DNA from: Prauserella halophila
Lineage (GTDB): Bacteria > Actinomycetota > Actinomycetes > Mycobacteriales > Pseudonocardiaceae
DNA: 57,827 nucleotides
NCBI RefSeq assembly: GCF_024171895.1
Contig: NZ_JAMTCQ010000012.1
Location: 1 to 57,827 of the forward strand
Direction: 5' to 3'
How positions within the stretch are numbered: position 1 is the first letter of the stretch; each line of letters begins with the position of its first letter. The translations under genes were made by a program, and so were the position numbers. Shown one piece after another: positions 1-9,445 of this stretch. Below the pieces are notes generated by a model. It did no database searches. It worked only from the letters and a program-made list of their open reading frames with translations, and was not told where the DNA came from.

Positions 1-320
1 AACCGACCACGCTTGACCCGTCGGATTCCCCGATCCCAGTCCCGGGCCGTCCGCACGTGCACTCCCACACGTTCGGCCGCGACTTTCCTGGTCACACCCT
101 CATCCCGCAACGCCAAGAACTCGGCCTTGCGAGGATCGGCAGCCCGCTTCGACCAGAACCCCGCCGCACGAGCCCACCCCTGCGCCGTCACGCGATCGAT
201 ACCCACCGCACACGCCGCCAAACCCACACACTTGACCACGTCAAGCAGAGCCACAAACCTCTCACGCCGACCCACAACCGACACGATCGCCACAACCTCC
301 CACAACTCAGGGTGTTGCAA
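1..320 (-). CDS. IS30-like transposase, N-terminal part (cut by window edge)
   Basis: Reading the minus strand from a TAG at 329-327 gives an uninterrupted frame to the window edge. It contains a segment like DPRKAEFLALRDEGVTR followed by VAAERVGVHVRTARDWDRGI, the helix-turn-helix start of actinobacterial IS30-type transposases. The first possible start is TTG at 320; GTG at 293 is an alternative. The DDE catalytic domain would lie beyond position 1, so it cannot be told whether the element is intact. In related genomes crgA and cell-division genes usually lie next to trpG, so an insertion sequence here is a lineage-specific change. The family assignment rests on recognising the HTH motif only. 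Confidence 0.6.
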   Translation of the reverse strand, partial: MQHPELWEVVAIVSVVGRRERFVALLDVVKCVGLAACAVGIDRVTAQGWARAAGFWSKRAADPRKAEFLALRDEGVTRKVAAERVGVHVRTARDWDRGIRRVKRGR

Positions 321-417
321 CCACCGCTAGAACCCGCCGCCCTTCGGGGCACTCGTGCCGTTCGACGACATTGGTGCGGTTCGACCGGATGAGGATTATG
401 CGACGGGAAGTTTTGGG

Positions 418-449
418 GCGTTGAGCGCCCCGAAGGTGCCCTTGGGGGC
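418..449 (+). repeat. Copy A of palindromic interspersed repeat
   Basis: A 32-nt segment (core GCGCCCCGAAGG, then GCCCTTGGGGGC) matches 16526-16557 at 31 of 32 positions. The unit is a near-palindrome, with CCCCGAAGG facing CCCTTGGGGG. This copy lies between the transposase fragment and trpG. Confidence 0.8.
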
Positions 450-493
450 ACGCTCGTACCGGTTCCGCGAGGGATGTTCCCGCGGTCGGCCGG

Positions 494-499
494 TATCCT
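494..499 (+). promoter_or_regulatory. -10-like hexamer of trpG (leaderless type)
   Basis: TATCCT ends 6 nt before the ATG of trpG, so transcription would start at or next to the start codon. No clear -35 box is seen and there is no separate good Shine-Dalgarno sequence; GAGG lies only 2 nt before the ATG. Confidence 0.45.
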
Positions 500-505
500 G
501 AGGTC

Positions 506-1144
506 ATGCGTGTACTGGTCGTCGACAACTACGACAGCTTCGTCTACAACCTCGTGCAGTACCTGGCACAGCTGGGTGCCGAGCCCGAGGTGTGGCGCAA
601 CGACGTCGTCGACCCCGACGCGGTGCCGCAGTTCGACGGCGTGCTCGTCTCGCCCGGCCCCGGCACACCCGAACGCGCAGGCCGCAGCATCGACGTGGTC
701 AACCGGTGCGCCGCCGACGGTGTGCCGATGCTCGGCGTGTGCCTCGGCCACCAGGCCCTCGGCGTCGCCTGGGGCGCGACCGTCGACCGCGCCCCCGAGT
801 TGCTGCACGGCAAGACCAGCCAGGTGCAGCACGGCGGCGTCGGCGTGCTGGCGAACCTGCCCGAACCGTTCACCGCCACGCGCTACCACTCGCTGACCGT
901 GCTGCCCGAGACGATCCCCGACGTCTTCGAGGTCACCGGTCGCACCGAATCGGGCGTCGTCATGGGCATGCGCCACCGGGAGTTGCCCCTCGAAGGCGTG
1001 CAGTTCCACCCCGAGTCCGTGCTCACCCAGGGCGGCCATCGCATGCTCGCCAACTGGATGGCCGCCGCGGGCCACCCCGTCGCCCCCGCGACCGTCGACA
1101 GCCTCGAACAGGCCACCCGCGCCCTGCAGCACGCGGCCGCCTGA
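506..1144 (+). CDS. trpG: Anthranilate/para-aminobenzoate synthase glutaminase component
   Basis: Class I glutamine amidotransferase of 212 residues. It releases ammonia from glutamine for the chorismate-using partner that makes anthranilate (tryptophan) or aminodeoxychorismate (folate). The N-terminus VVDNYDSFVYNL is typical of TrpG/PabA. The nucleophile is Cys79 in GVCLGHQALG, and the catalytic His168 and Glu170 lie in QFHPES. Length is normal for a stand-alone subunit. It sits head-on against pknB exactly as trpG (Rv0013) does in mycobacteria. Sequence alone cannot decide between TrpG and PabA; dual use is common when no separate pabA exists. The ATG is preceded by a -10-like TATCCT at leaderless spacing. 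Confidence 0.93.
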   Translation: MRVLVVDNYDSFVYNLVQYLAQLGAEPEVWRNDVVDPDAVPQFDGVLVSPGPGTPERAGRSIDVVNRCAADGVPMLGVCLGHQALGVAWGATVDRAPELLHGKTSQVQHGGVGVLANLPEPFTATRYHSLTVLPETIPDVFEVTGRTESGVVMGMRHRELPLEGVQFHPESVLTQGGHRMLANWMAAAGHPVAPATVDSLEQATRALQHAAA

Positions 1145-1183
1145 CCCACCCCGCCGAGCCCGCACCCGACCGCACACACGAGA

Positions 1184-1216
1184 ACGGCCGCGCCACCACG
1201 GAGGCGGCGCGGCCGT
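1184..1216. terminator. Hairpin between convergent trpG and pknB
   Basis: ACGGCCGCGCC at 1184-1194 pairs perfectly with GGCGCGGCCGT at 1206-1216 (11-bp stem, 11-nt loop). It lies in the convergent gap, so it could end transcription from both sides, although no T-run follows. Confidence 0.6.
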
Positions 1217-1249
1217 CACGGCTCATCGCTGGGCGGTCAGGGGTTGCCG

Positions 1250-3241
1250 TTACCGAGGCGGGTCGAAGATCCCGTCGTCGTCCTCCTCGGTGGACGACGG
1301 CGATTCGTCCTCCTCGGCACCGACGTACAGCGTCACCGGCTGGCCCTTCGTGATCGCCTCACCGGGTGCCGGGCTGCTGTTGGTGACCTTGTCGACGTTC
1401 TCCTCGTCGGCGCCGGGATCGGCGACCCGGCTCGGCTGGTCGCCCTGCCAGCCCGCGTCCTTGAGCGCCTGGACGGCGTCGTCCCACGACATACCGGTCA
1501 GGTCCGGCATGTCCATCTGCTGGTTTGCGCCGTTGGACACCGTCAGCTGGATCGTGTGGCCGCGTTCGAACTCGCCCGCGTTCGGCGTCTGGTTGATCAC
1601 CGTGCCCTGGGGCTGTTCGCTGTCGGTGGTCGTGCGCGACACCGAGAAGCCGAGCTGCTCGAGCCGCGCCTTCGCCTCGGCGAACTTCTTGCCCTGCATG
1701 TTCTCGACCGTGATCTTCGCGGGCTCCTTGCCGACCGTGATCTTCACGCTCGTACCCGACTCGACCTCGTGATGCGCGGCAGGATTCTGCTTGATGACCG
1801 TGCCCACGGCCGACGAGTCGTCGACCTCTTCCTCCGCGATGTCCTGGTCGAGCGACAGCCCGGCGTCCTTCAGCGCCTGCTCGGCCGCACCCTGGTCCAG
1901 GCCCTGCAGGTCGGGCACCCGCACCTGCGACGGCTTGACGCCCACCTGCAGGGTCAGCTGCTCGTTGACGTCCACGCGCGTACCCGCCGCCGGGGACACC
2001 GCGAGCACCGTGCCCCGCTGATCCGGCGTGCACGCGTTCGGATCGTTCGGGTCGGCCTGATCGCGGCAGATGACCTCTTCTTGCTGCACATTGTCGAAGC
2101 CCGCGTTGCCCAGTCGTTCGGTCGCCACCGCGGTCTGCTGGCCGACGACGTCCGGCACGGCCCGTTCGGTCGCCGAGTTGCTGTCGAACACGCCGGCCAG
2201 CCAGGCGGCGAACGCCACGAGGCCCACGCCGAGCAGCACGAGCAGCGCGATGAGCCAGCCCTTCCTGCGCTTGCGGTCGTCCTCGTCGTCGTAGGCGGGG
2301 GCGTAGTCGGCGTCGTCGTAATCGTCGTCGGGGCCGCCCGAGGGCATGCCCATCACCTGCGTGCGCTCCTCGTCGGACATCACCATCGGCGCGGACGGCT
2401 GCTGCCCGGTGAGCGTGCGCACCAGGTCGGAGCGCATCTCCGCGGCCGACTGGTACCGGTTGTCGGCTCCCTTGGCCAGCGCCTTCAGCACCACCGCGTC
2501 GAGCTCGGGCGAAACCTCGGGGTTCATCGCCGACGGCGGTTTCGGGTCCTCCCGCACGTGCTGGTACGCCACCGCCACCGGCGAGTCACCGGTGAACGGC
2601 GGATCGCCCGTCACCAGCTCGTAGAGCACACAGCCCGCTGCGTAGACGTCGCTGCGGGCGTCGACCCGCTCACCGCGCGCCTGCTCCGGCGACAGGTACT
2701 GCGCCGTGCCGATGACCGCGGCCGTCTGCGTCATCGCGGCCTGCCCGTCGTGGACGGCGCGGGCGATGCCGAAGTCCATCACCTTGACCGCGCCGCCCCG
2801 CGTGATCATCACGTTCGCCGGTTTGACGTCGCGGTGCACGATGCCGTGGCGGTGCGAGAAGTCCAGCGCCGCCGACACGTCCGCCATGACCTCCATGGCC
2901 CGCTGCTCCGGCATCGGACCCTCGGTCTTGACGATGTCGCGCAGCGTCCTGCCCTCGACGTACTCCATGACGATGTAGGGCAGCGGGCCGTACTCGGTGT
3001 CGGCTTCGCCCGTGTCGTACACGGCGACGATGGCCGGGTGGTTCAGCGCGGCGGCGTTCTGCGCCTCGCGGCGGAACCGTTCCTGGAACTGCGGGTCGCG
3101 GGCCAGGTCGGCACGCAGGATCTTGACGGCCACCTCACGGCCGAGCCGCACGTCGTGGGCGTGGTGGACCTCGGACATGCCGCCGTACCCGAGCGTGTCG
3201 CCAAGCTCGTAGCGGTTGGAGAGCATTCTCGGTGCGCTCAT
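1250..3241 (-). CDS. pknB: Ser/Thr protein kinase with PASTA sensor domains
   Basis: Membrane kinase that senses peptidoglycan fragments and phosphorylates cell-wall and division proteins. The kinase domain is at about residues 9-280: glycine loop near 16-22, Lys40, HRDVKPAN with Asp138, DFG at 156-158, activation-loop threonines at 171-180. An acidic, basic-ended linker precedes one membrane segment (about 328-352). Four PASTA domains follow from about 361 to 640, then an acidic tail. The first PASTA domain has an extra loop with two cysteines (about 392 and 404), possibly a disulfide. The start at 3241 is chosen because ATGA overlaps the pknA stop by 4 nt; a GTG at 3268 would add nine residues. 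Last gene of the fhaA-to-pknB operon. Confidence 0.95.
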   Translation of the reverse strand: MSAPRMLSNRYELGDTLGYGGMSEVHHAHDVRLGREVAVKILRADLARDPQFQERFRREAQNAAALNHPAIVAVYDTGEADTEYGPLPYIVMEYVEGRTLRDIVKTEGPMPEQRAMEVMADVSAALDFSHRHGIVHRDVKPANVMITRGGAVKVMDFGIARAVHDGQAAMTQTAAVIGTAQYLSPEQARGERVDARSDVYAAGCVLYELVTGDPPFTGDSPVAVAYQHVREDPKPPSAMNPEVSPELDAVVLKALAKGADNRYQSAAEMRSDLVRTLTGQQPSAPMVMSDEERTQVMGMPSGGPDDDYDDADYAPAYDDEDDRKRRKGWLIALLVLLGVGLVAFAAWLAGVFDSNSATERAVPDVVGQQTAVATERLGNAGFDNVQQEEVICRDQADPNDPNACTPDQRGTVLAVSPAAGTRVDVNEQLTLQVGVKPSQVRVPDLQGLDQGAAEQALKDAGLSLDQDIAEEEVDDSSAVGTVIKQNPAAHHEVESGTSVKITVGKEPAKITVENMQGKKFAEAKARLEQLGFSVSRTTTDSEQPQGTVINQTPNAGEFERGHTIQLTVSNGANQQMDMPDLTGMSWDDAVQALKDAGWQGDQPSRVADPGADEENVDKVTNSSPAPGEAITKGQPVTLYVGAEEDESPSSTEEDDDGIFDPPR

Positions 3242-4668
3242 TGCTCGGTGCCGTCCCACTTCGTCCACGGTGTGCCCGTCATGCCTTCTGCGTTCTCGTC
3301 AGGGTCCCCGACAGTCTTGTCGGAACCGGTTGTCGTTTCACCGGCGGTACTCACTCCGCCTGTGTCGATGACGCCGTCGCCCCCGATGTCGCCCGACGCC
3401 TGCGACCAGTTACCGCCGGTCGGCGGCGGCTGGTCCCCGACCCGGCCGGGAGTCGGGTCGGAATCCTGCCCGAGCAGCACGATCAGCAGCGTGGCGATGA
3501 CGGCCACGACCAGGACGGCGGCCAAGGTGAGCAGTATCCACACCCCGCCGGGCCGCTGTCGTTGAGGCGCCCCCGGTGCGGCCACGCCCGGCGGCGTCAT
3601 GCCGCCGTGGGACGTGCCCCCGTGACCCGCCATGACGCCGTTCTGGGCCGGTGAGACCGGCGACACCGGCTGCATCGAGGGGTGCGATCCCTGCCCCACG
3701 GTATTCGGCTGTGGCTGGTTCCCCGCCTGTCCGGGCGGTCCGGGAGGTGTGACCCGGCCGGCCTGCCCGGCCGCCTGACCACCCTGGACGGGGCCGGCGG
3801 CCGGGCCGTAACCCGCCATACCGGACGGCACCGGCAGCGGATGCCCCGCTTTCACCGCCGCGATCGCCGCGGCGAACTCGCCGCCCGCTGCGTAACGCTG
3901 GCGCGGATCCTTGAACAATGTGGCATCGATCACGGCGCGCGCCCCGGGTGGTACATCCGGCGGCAGCGGCGGCGGCACATCGCGGATGTGCATCATCGCC
4001 ACCGTCACGGCGTTCTCCGACAGGAACGGCCTGCGCCCGGCGAGGCACTCGTACCCGCACACCGCGAGCGAGTAGACGTCGCTGCCCGGCTCGGCGTCCT
4101 GCCCGAGCGCCTGTTCGGGAGCGATGTAGTGGGCAGTGCCCATCACCATGCCGTTGCGCGTCACGGGCGCCGAATCCGCGGCCTTGGCGATGCCGAAGTC
4201 CGTCAGCTTCACCGCGCCCGCAGGCGTGACCATGATGTTGCCGGGTTTGACGTCGCGGTGCACCAGCCCGCGTTCGTGCGCGGCCTGCAGCGCGTGCCCC
4301 GCCTGTTCGAGGATGTCGAGCGTGCGCTCGGCCGTGATCCGGCCCTCCCGCTGCAGGATCCCGGCCAGCGGTTCGCCCTCGACCATCTCCATGACCAGGA
4401 ACGCGATCGCCGACTCGCCCGCTTCGGTCTCGCCGTAGTCGTGCACCGCCGCGATGTTCTGATGGTTCAGCGACGCGGTCGTCTTCGCCTCCGCGCGGAA
4501 CCGGTGCAGGAACTCGGCGTTGCCGGACAACTCGGCCTTGAGGATCTTCACCGCCACGGGGCGGTCCAGCCGCGTGTCACTGGCCTCCCACACCTCACCC
4601 ATACCGCCGACGGCGATCTGGTTGGTGAGGCGGTAGCGCTCCGCGATCAGTTGCCCGGTCGACAGCAT
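3238..4668 (-). CDS. pknA: Ser/Thr protein kinase PknA
   Basis: Kinase partner of PknB in control of growth and septation, 476 residues. The kinase domain spans about 11-270: GGMGEV loop, Lys41, HRDVKPGN with Asp139, DFG at 157-159, and an activation loop with Thr170 and [11 protein letters not shown] glycine/proline/glutamine-rich linker of about 100 residues leads to one membrane segment (about 376-399). The outside tail of about 75 residues is rich in Gly, Thr and Asp and has no PASTA repeats, as is normal for PknA. The start lies directly before the pbpA stop (4669) and its end overlaps the pknB start, so translation is probably coupled through the operon. Confidence 0.94.
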   Translation of the reverse strand: MLSTGQLIAERYRLTNQIAVGGMGEVWEASDTRLDRPVAVKILKAELSGNAEFLHRFRAEAKTTASLNHQNIAAVHDYGETEAGESAIAFLVMEMVEGEPLAGILQREGRITAERTLDILEQAGHALQAAHERGLVHRDVKPGNIMVTPAGAVKLTDFGIAKAADSAPVTRNGMVMGTAHYIAPEQALGQDAEPGSDVYSLAVCGYECLAGRRPFLSENAVTVAMMHIRDVPPPLPPDVPPGARAVIDATLFKDPRQRYAAGGEFAAAIAAVKAGHPLPVPSGMAGYGPAAGPVQGGQAAGQAGRVTPPGPPGQAGNQPQPNTVGQGSHPSMQPVSPVSPAQNGVMAGHGGTSHGGMTPPGVAAPGAPQRQRPGGVWILLTLAAVLVVAVIATLLIVLLGQDSDPTPGRVGDQPPPTGGNWSQASGDIGGDGVIDTGGVSTAGETTTGSDKTVGDPDENAEGMTGTPWTKWDGTEQ

Positions 4669-6138
4669 CTAGCCACCCCCGAGCCCTGCGGAGATGGTGG
4701 CCCTGGCGATCTCGGCGGCGACCGTGCCGCCGGTGGCTGCCAGTCCGTGGTTGCCGCCCGACTCGACGATCACCGCGACGGCGATCTCCGGGTCGTCGTG
4801 CGGAGCGAACGCCGTGTACCAGGCATGCGGCGGGGTGTTCTTCGGGTCGGAGCCGTGCTCGGCCGTGCCCGTCTTCGAGGCGATCTTCAGATCCGGATCC
4901 TTGCCACCGCCGCCGGTGTTCTCCTCGGACTGGATCATCATCTGCGTCAGCGCCTCGGCCGACTCGTCCGACATCGCCTCGTCGCCGGTCAGCTCCTCAG
5001 GGCTGATCGGCTCGATGGTCGACAGGTCCGGGGCCAACCGCGCCTTGACGAGGTTCGGCTTCATCGCCATGCCGTCGTTGGCGACCGTCGCCGCCATCAG
5101 CGCGTCCTGCAACGGTGTCAGTCGCACGTCCCGCTGGCCGATACCGCTCTGATACAGCGCCGCCTCGCTCTCGAGCTCGCCGAGGCCCGACGGCACGACA
5201 CCCAGCGGGATCCGGAGGTCGTCCTGGCCGATACCGAAGTTCGCCGCCGTCGCGCGGAGCTTCTCGGCCCCGAGATTGCCGGCGATCTCGGCGAAGGCCG
5301 TGTTGCACGAGTACTTCAGCGCGGCCTCGAGCGTGCTGCCAGGGCAGGTCGCGCCGCCGTAGTTCTCCAGCTGGTTGTTCGTCTGCGGCAGCGTGACCTC
5401 GGAATCGGACGTGACCCCGGCGTCCGGCTCCATGCCGTCCTCGAGCGCGGCGGCCGTCGTGACGATCTTGAAGGTCGACCCGGGCGGATACGTTTCCCGC
5501 ACGGCCCGGTTCAACATCGGGTTTTCCTCGGACTCGTTGTACTGCTTCCACGCCTTCTGCTGCTCGTCGCCGTCGTGGGAAGCCAGCCGGTTCGGATCGT
5601 ACGACGGGGTCGACACCATGCCGAGGATGTCACCGGTCTTCGGGTTCATCGCGACGACCGATCCCGTGTAGCCGTTGTCGGTCATCGCCTGGTATGCAGC
5701 CTGCTGCACCGCGGGTTTGATCGTCAGCCGCACGTTGCCGCCACGCGGATCGCGTCCGGTGACCATGTCCGAGAGCCTGCGCACGAACAGCCGCGGATCG
5801 GACCCGTTGAGGAACTCGTCCTCGGCGTTCTCCATGCCGCCCGCGCCGTACATGATCGAGTAGTAGCCGGTCACGGGCGCGTACATCGGGCCCTTGCGGT
5901 AGGTGCGCAGGAAGTTGAAGTTGTCGTCCGACGGCTCGACGCCCGCGAGGACCTGACCCGCCTCGTCGGAGACGATCTTGCCGCGCTCGCGGGAGTACTC
6001 CTCGTACAGCACCCGCGAGTTCCGCGAATCGGACGCGTAGTCGTCACCGCGGATCACCTGGACGTACGTCGTGTTGACCAGCAGCAGCGTCAGCATCGCC
6101 AGCATGACCATGCCGACCTTGCGCAGGGGAGTGTTCAC
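4669..6138 (-). CDS. pbpA: Class B penicillin-binding protein (elongation transpeptidase)
   Basis: Monofunctional D,D-transpeptidase that cross-links peptidoglycan and acts with the RodA-type glycosyltransferase encoded just upstream. It has an N-terminal signal anchor (about 7-25), a dimerisation/pedestal region, and a transpeptidase domain with SxxK at Ser221-Lys224 (PPGSTFK), SxN at Ser276-Asn278 (YSCN) and KTG at 421-423. At 489 residues it matches actinobacterial PbpA. Its ATG overlaps the rodA stop by 4 nt. Confidence 0.94.
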   Translation of the reverse strand: MNTPLRKVGMVMLAMLTLLLVNTTYVQVIRGDDYASDSRNSRVLYEEYSRERGKIVSDEAGQVLAGVEPSDDNFNFLRTYRKGPMYAPVTGYYSIMYGAGGMENAEDEFLNGSDPRLFVRRLSDMVTGRDPRGGNVRLTIKPAVQQAAYQAMTDNGYTGSVVAMNPKTGDILGMVSTPSYDPNRLASHDGDEQQKAWKQYNESEENPMLNRAVRETYPPGSTFKIVTTAAALEDGMEPDAGVTSDSEVTLPQTNNQLENYGGATCPGSTLEAALKYSCNTAFAEIAGNLGAEKLRATAANFGIGQDDLRIPLGVVPSGLGELESEAALYQSGIGQRDVRLTPLQDALMAATVANDGMAMKPNLVKARLAPDLSTIEPISPEELTGDEAMSDESAEALTQMMIQSEENTGGGGKDPDLKIASKTGTAEHGSDPKNTPPHAWYTAFAPHDDPEIAVAVIVESGGNHGLAATGGTVAAEIARATISAGLGGG

Positions 6139-8003
6139 GTCGCGTCATCCCCCTTCGGCCGGTGCGGTTCCTCGTCGGTGCTGTCCTCGGTGGGCCAGGC
6201 GGGCTCGTCTACGGGCGCCGGTTGCTCCGCCGCTGCCTGCTGCGACTCCGGCGACTGGGGCGGTTGCTGCGGTTCCGCCTTCGGCCGGGGCGGCTGCTGA
6301 GCGGCCGGCGCATCCGCCTGCTGCTCCCCGGCCGGGTACACCGGTGGCTGCCCCTGGGCCGGCGTGACCGGTTGCTGCGCCTGTCCGGCCGGGTTCCGGC
6401 CCGGTGGGTGTTCCGGTGCCTGCTGCCCGTGCGCGTGTTGCCCCGGTGGTTGCCGGCCGTGCATGTGCTGGTCGGGTGCCTGCTGGCCCGCCGACCCCCG
6501 AGCCGCCGGCGCGTTGCTCTCCGACGCCGGCTGCGGCGGGCGCTGCACCATCACGGTGTTCGCCTCGGCGATCGGCGCCAGCGGTTTCTGCGGCGCCTCA
6601 CCGCGTGGCTTCGACTGCTGCGGGCGGCGCGCCGTGTCGGAGATCCGCAGCAGCAGCGCCACGAGGATGTAGTTCGCCAGCAGCGACGACCCGCCCGCCG
6701 ACAGGAACGGCGTGGTCACACCCGTCATGGGGATGAGCTTCGTGACGCCGCCGACGATGACGAACACCTGCATGACGATCGCGAACGACAGACCGCCGCC
6801 GAGCAGCTTGCCGAACGTGTCCCGCACCGCCAGCGCACTGCGCATCCCGCGCATCGCCAGCAACAGGTAGACCAGCAGCACCGCGGCGAGCCCGACGAAA
6901 CCGATCTCCTCACCGAGCGCGGCGCTGATGAAATCGGTGTGCGCCTCGGGCACCATCTCCGGCCTGCCCGCGCCCAGCCCGGTGCCGAACACGCCGCCGG
7001 TGCCGAGTCCGAACAGGCCCTGCGCGATCTGATAACCGCCGCCGGGATCGTCGTAGGTGGCCAGCGGGTCGATCCAGTTGGTGACACGCTGCTGCACGTG
7101 GGTGAACAGCTGGTAGGCGAGGAACGCGCCCGCGAGGAACATGCTCAGGCCGACGACGACCCAGATCGCACGCTCGGTGGCGACGTACAACATCATCAGC
7201 GTGATGCCGAAGAACAGCAGCGCCGTGCCGAGGTCGCGCTCGAACACGAGGATGCCGAGGCAGACGACCGCGGCGATGATGATCGGCCCCAGGTCCCGCG
7301 CACGCGGCAGCTCGACGCCGATGACGCGTTTGCCCGCCGTCATGAACAGATCCCGCTTCGCGACGAGGAACGACGCGAAGAAGATCATCAGCAGGATCTT
7401 GGCGAACTCGCCGGGCTGGATCGAGAAGCCGGGTAGCTTCAGCCAGACCTTCGCGCCGTTGACCTCCGACAGCGACGCCGGAAGCATCGCGGGCAGCGCC
7501 AGCAGGATGAGCCCGCCCAGGCCCGCCGTGTAGGCGTAACTGGTGAGCGTGCGGTGGTCCTTGATGATCCGCAGCACCGCGAGGAACAGCGCCAGCGCCA
7601 CCACCGTGAACAACACCTGCCGCGGCGCGCTGCCCGAGAACTCCTGTCCCAGTGAGCGCGCCCGTTCGGCTTCGGCGAGGTCGAGCCGGTAGATCGTCAC
7701 CAGCCCGAGCCCGTTGAGCAGCGCCACGCACGGCAGGATCAGCGGATCCGCGTACGGCGCCCAGTACCGCACCGCCACGTGCGCCGCGCTGAAGATCGCC
7801 AGGTAGGCACCGCCGTACCAGAGGATCGACCAGGACAGCGTCTGCTCCTGATTGATCTGCACCAGCACGAAGGCCGTCGTGACGATGACCGCCGCGAACG
7901 CCAGCAGCATCAGCTCCGTGCCACGGCGTTTCGGCAGTTCACGTGGTGGGTTCGTGGTGTACTGCTGCCCGACCGCGCTCTGGTTGCCTGCGGCCGCGGA
8001 CAT
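6135..8003 (-). CDS. rodA: RodA/FtsW-family peptidoglycan polymerase
   Basis: SEDS-family glycosyltransferase that polymerises lipid II, working with PbpA. About residues 30-465 hold ten or more hydrophobic segments typical of RodA/FtsW, including the late PLTG-like region read here as LIPMTGVTTPFLSAGG. After the last membrane span comes an unusually long tail of about 155 residues rich in Gln, Pro, Gly and Ala with HGRQPPGQHAHGQQAP-type repeats, probably disordered and in the cytoplasm. Its start and the pstP stop share one base (TGATG). The tail and gene order fit regulation by the kinases of the same operon. Confidence 0.94.
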   Translation of the reverse strand: MSAAAGNQSAVGQQYTTNPPRELPKRRGTELMLLAFAAVIVTTAFVLVQINQEQTLSWSILWYGGAYLAIFSAAHVAVRYWAPYADPLILPCVALLNGLGLVTIYRLDLAEAERARSLGQEFSGSAPRQVLFTVVALALFLAVLRIIKDHRTLTSYAYTAGLGGLILLALPAMLPASLSEVNGAKVWLKLPGFSIQPGEFAKILLMIFFASFLVAKRDLFMTAGKRVIGVELPRARDLGPIIIAAVVCLGILVFERDLGTALLFFGITLMMLYVATERAIWVVVGLSMFLAGAFLAYQLFTHVQQRVTNWIDPLATYDDPGGGYQIAQGLFGLGTGGVFGTGLGAGRPEMVPEAHTDFISAALGEEIGFVGLAAVLLVYLLLAMRGMRSALAVRDTFGKLLGGGLSFAIVMQVFVIVGGVTKLIPMTGVTTPFLSAGGSSLLANYILVALLLRISDTARRPQQSKPRGEAPQKPLAPIAEANTVMVQRPPQPASESNAPAARGSAGQQAPDQHMHGRQPPGQHAHGQQAPEHPPGRNPAGQAQQPVTPAQGQPPVYPAGEQQADAPAAQQPPRPKAEPQQPPQSPESQQAAAEQPAPVDEPAWPTEDSTDEEPHRPKGDDAT

Positions 8004-9445
8004 CAGTTACCGCCCGAGCCGGGCGCCGGACGGCAGTCCACCCCCGGCTGCTGGTCCTGTCCCGCCTGCGCGTCGGCCTCGCCCGAAGTCGAGTCGTCCT
8101 GGTTCTGCTGGTCCTGCCCGGAGCCGTCGGAGCCGTCGTTCTGCTGCTGCTCGCCCTCGCCGATGCCGCCGATGACGCCGCCGCCCTGCGGCTGGTCCTG
8201 CTCGTCGTCGCAGATCTCCAGCATGTTGTTGCGGCGCAGCGTGTCGATGTACTCGCGCGCCGCGGACAGGTCGTCGCGCTTGACCGAGTTCGACACGGCC
8301 GAGCGTGCGTCCTGCTGCAGGTCCTGCAGGCGCAGCGGTTCGCACAGCGTCGAGGACGGGGGACAGGACCCCTCGGCCTCCTCGTGCAGGTCCAGACCGA
8401 GCACGCTGCCCGGCACGCCCTGGTAGATGACGACCTCGTCGTTCGAACCGACCCCCACGTAGTACTGGCTCATCACGAAGTACCGCGTCGTGATGGCCGC
8501 AGCCGCGAGCAGCACGATCGCCAGCCCGATGCCGACGAGCAGCCGGACGCGTTTGCGCCGCTTCGCCTTCGGATCCTCCGGCGGCGGGCCCGCGTCGGCC
8601 TGCTGCGCCTGCGAGGGCTGCTGTGGCGCAGTGAGCGCCCGTGCCCGGGCCGCAGGGGAGTCGCCCTGCGGCGCCTCGTCGGTGCCGTCTCCCGCGGCGC
8701 CGCCCACGATCGGGGCGTTCTCGCCGTAGTCGACGTCCACGACATCCGCGATGATCACCGTGACGTTGTCCGTGCCGCCGCCCTTGAGTGCCAGCTCGAT
8801 CATCCGGTCCGCGCATTCCTGCGGGTCCGGGATCTGCATCGCCTCGGCGAGCGTCTCGTTGCTGACCATGCCGGACAGCCCGTCCGAGCAGAACAGGTAC
8901 CGATCGCCGGCGCGCGCCTCACGCACCGTCAGGCTCGGCTCCACCTCACTGCCCGTCAGCGCCTTGAGTAGCAGCGAACGCTGCGGATGCGTCGCTGCCT
9001 CCTCCTCGGTGATCCGCCCCTGCTCGATCAGCTCGTTGACGAAGCTGTCGTCACGCGTGATCTGCGAGAACTGCCCACCTCGCAGCAGGTACGCCCGAGA
9101 ATCGCCGACGTGGACCATGCCGAGTTTCGAGCCCGAGAACAGCGCGGCCGTGAGCGTCGTGCCCATGCCGTCGAGCTCGGGGTCGTTCGACACCAGTTCC
9201 GAGATGGCGTGGTTGCCCTGGATGGTGGCGTCACGGAGCTGGCTGACCAGGTCGTCGCCGGGTTCGTCGTCGTCGAGCGGAGCCAACGACGCGATGACGA
9301 CCTTGCTGGCCACCTCACCGGCGGCGTGGCCGCCCATACCGTCGGCCAGCGCCAGCAGGCGTGGGCCGGCATATACCGAGTCCTGGTTGTTGGATCGCAC
9401 CAGGCCGCGGTCACTGCGTGCCGCGTAGCGAAGGACGAGAGTCAT
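8003..9445 (-). CDS. pstP: PP2C-type Ser/Thr phosphatase
   Basis: Membrane phosphatase that reverses PknA/PknB phosphorylation, using two metal ions. The PP2C domain (about 1-240) has the expected motifs: RSDRGLVRSNNQDS, ALADGMGGHAAGE, DGLSGMVSNE and GGTDNVTVIIADV, whose aspartates bind Mg/Mn. A linker with Ala/Gln/Pro leads to one membrane segment (about 303-325, LLVGIGLAIVLLAAAAI), then an outside domain of about 150 residues with a Gln/Asp/Gly-rich end. Its start overlaps the fhaB stop by 4 nt. Confidence 0.95.
   Translation of the reverse strand: MTLVLRYAARSDRGLVRSNNQDSVYAGPRLLALADGMGGHAAGEVASKVVIASLAPLDDDEPGDDLVSQLRDATIQGNHAISELVSNDPELDGMGTTLTAALFSGSKLGMVHVGDSRAYLLRGGQFSQITRDDSFVNELIEQGRITEEEAATHPQRSLLLKALTGSEVEPSLTVREARAGDRYLFCSDGLSGMVSNETLAEAMQIPDPQECADRMIELALKGGGTDNVTVIIADVVDVDYGENAPIVGGAAGDGTDEAPQGDSPAARARALTAPQQPSQAQQADAGPPPEDPKAKRRKRVRLLVGIGLAIVLLAAAAITTRYFVMSQYYVGVGSNDEVVIYQGVPGSVLGLDLHEEAEGSCPPSSTLCEPLRLQDLQQDARSAVSNSVKRDDLSAAREYIDTLRRNNMLEICDDEQDQPQGGGVIGGIGEGEQQQNDGSDGSGQDQQNQDDSTSGEADAQAGQDQQPGVDCRPAPGSGGN

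Noticed and set aside
188-1219. Minus-strand frame of 343 codons over trpG
   Set aside because: Opposite a complete trpG and rich in Arg/Gly/Val; not a gene. The transposase fragment at 1-320 is in another frame.
1244-3565. Open frame of 773 codons on the plus strand opposite pknB
   Set aside because: Arg/Val/Leu-rich antisense shadow of pknB/pknA caused by high GC; no family motif, and the minus strand carries clear kinase motifs.
3682-6300. Open frame of 872 codons on the plus strand
   Set aside because: Antisense of pknA and pbpA, whose catalytic motifs are all present; composition is that of a GC-rich shadow.
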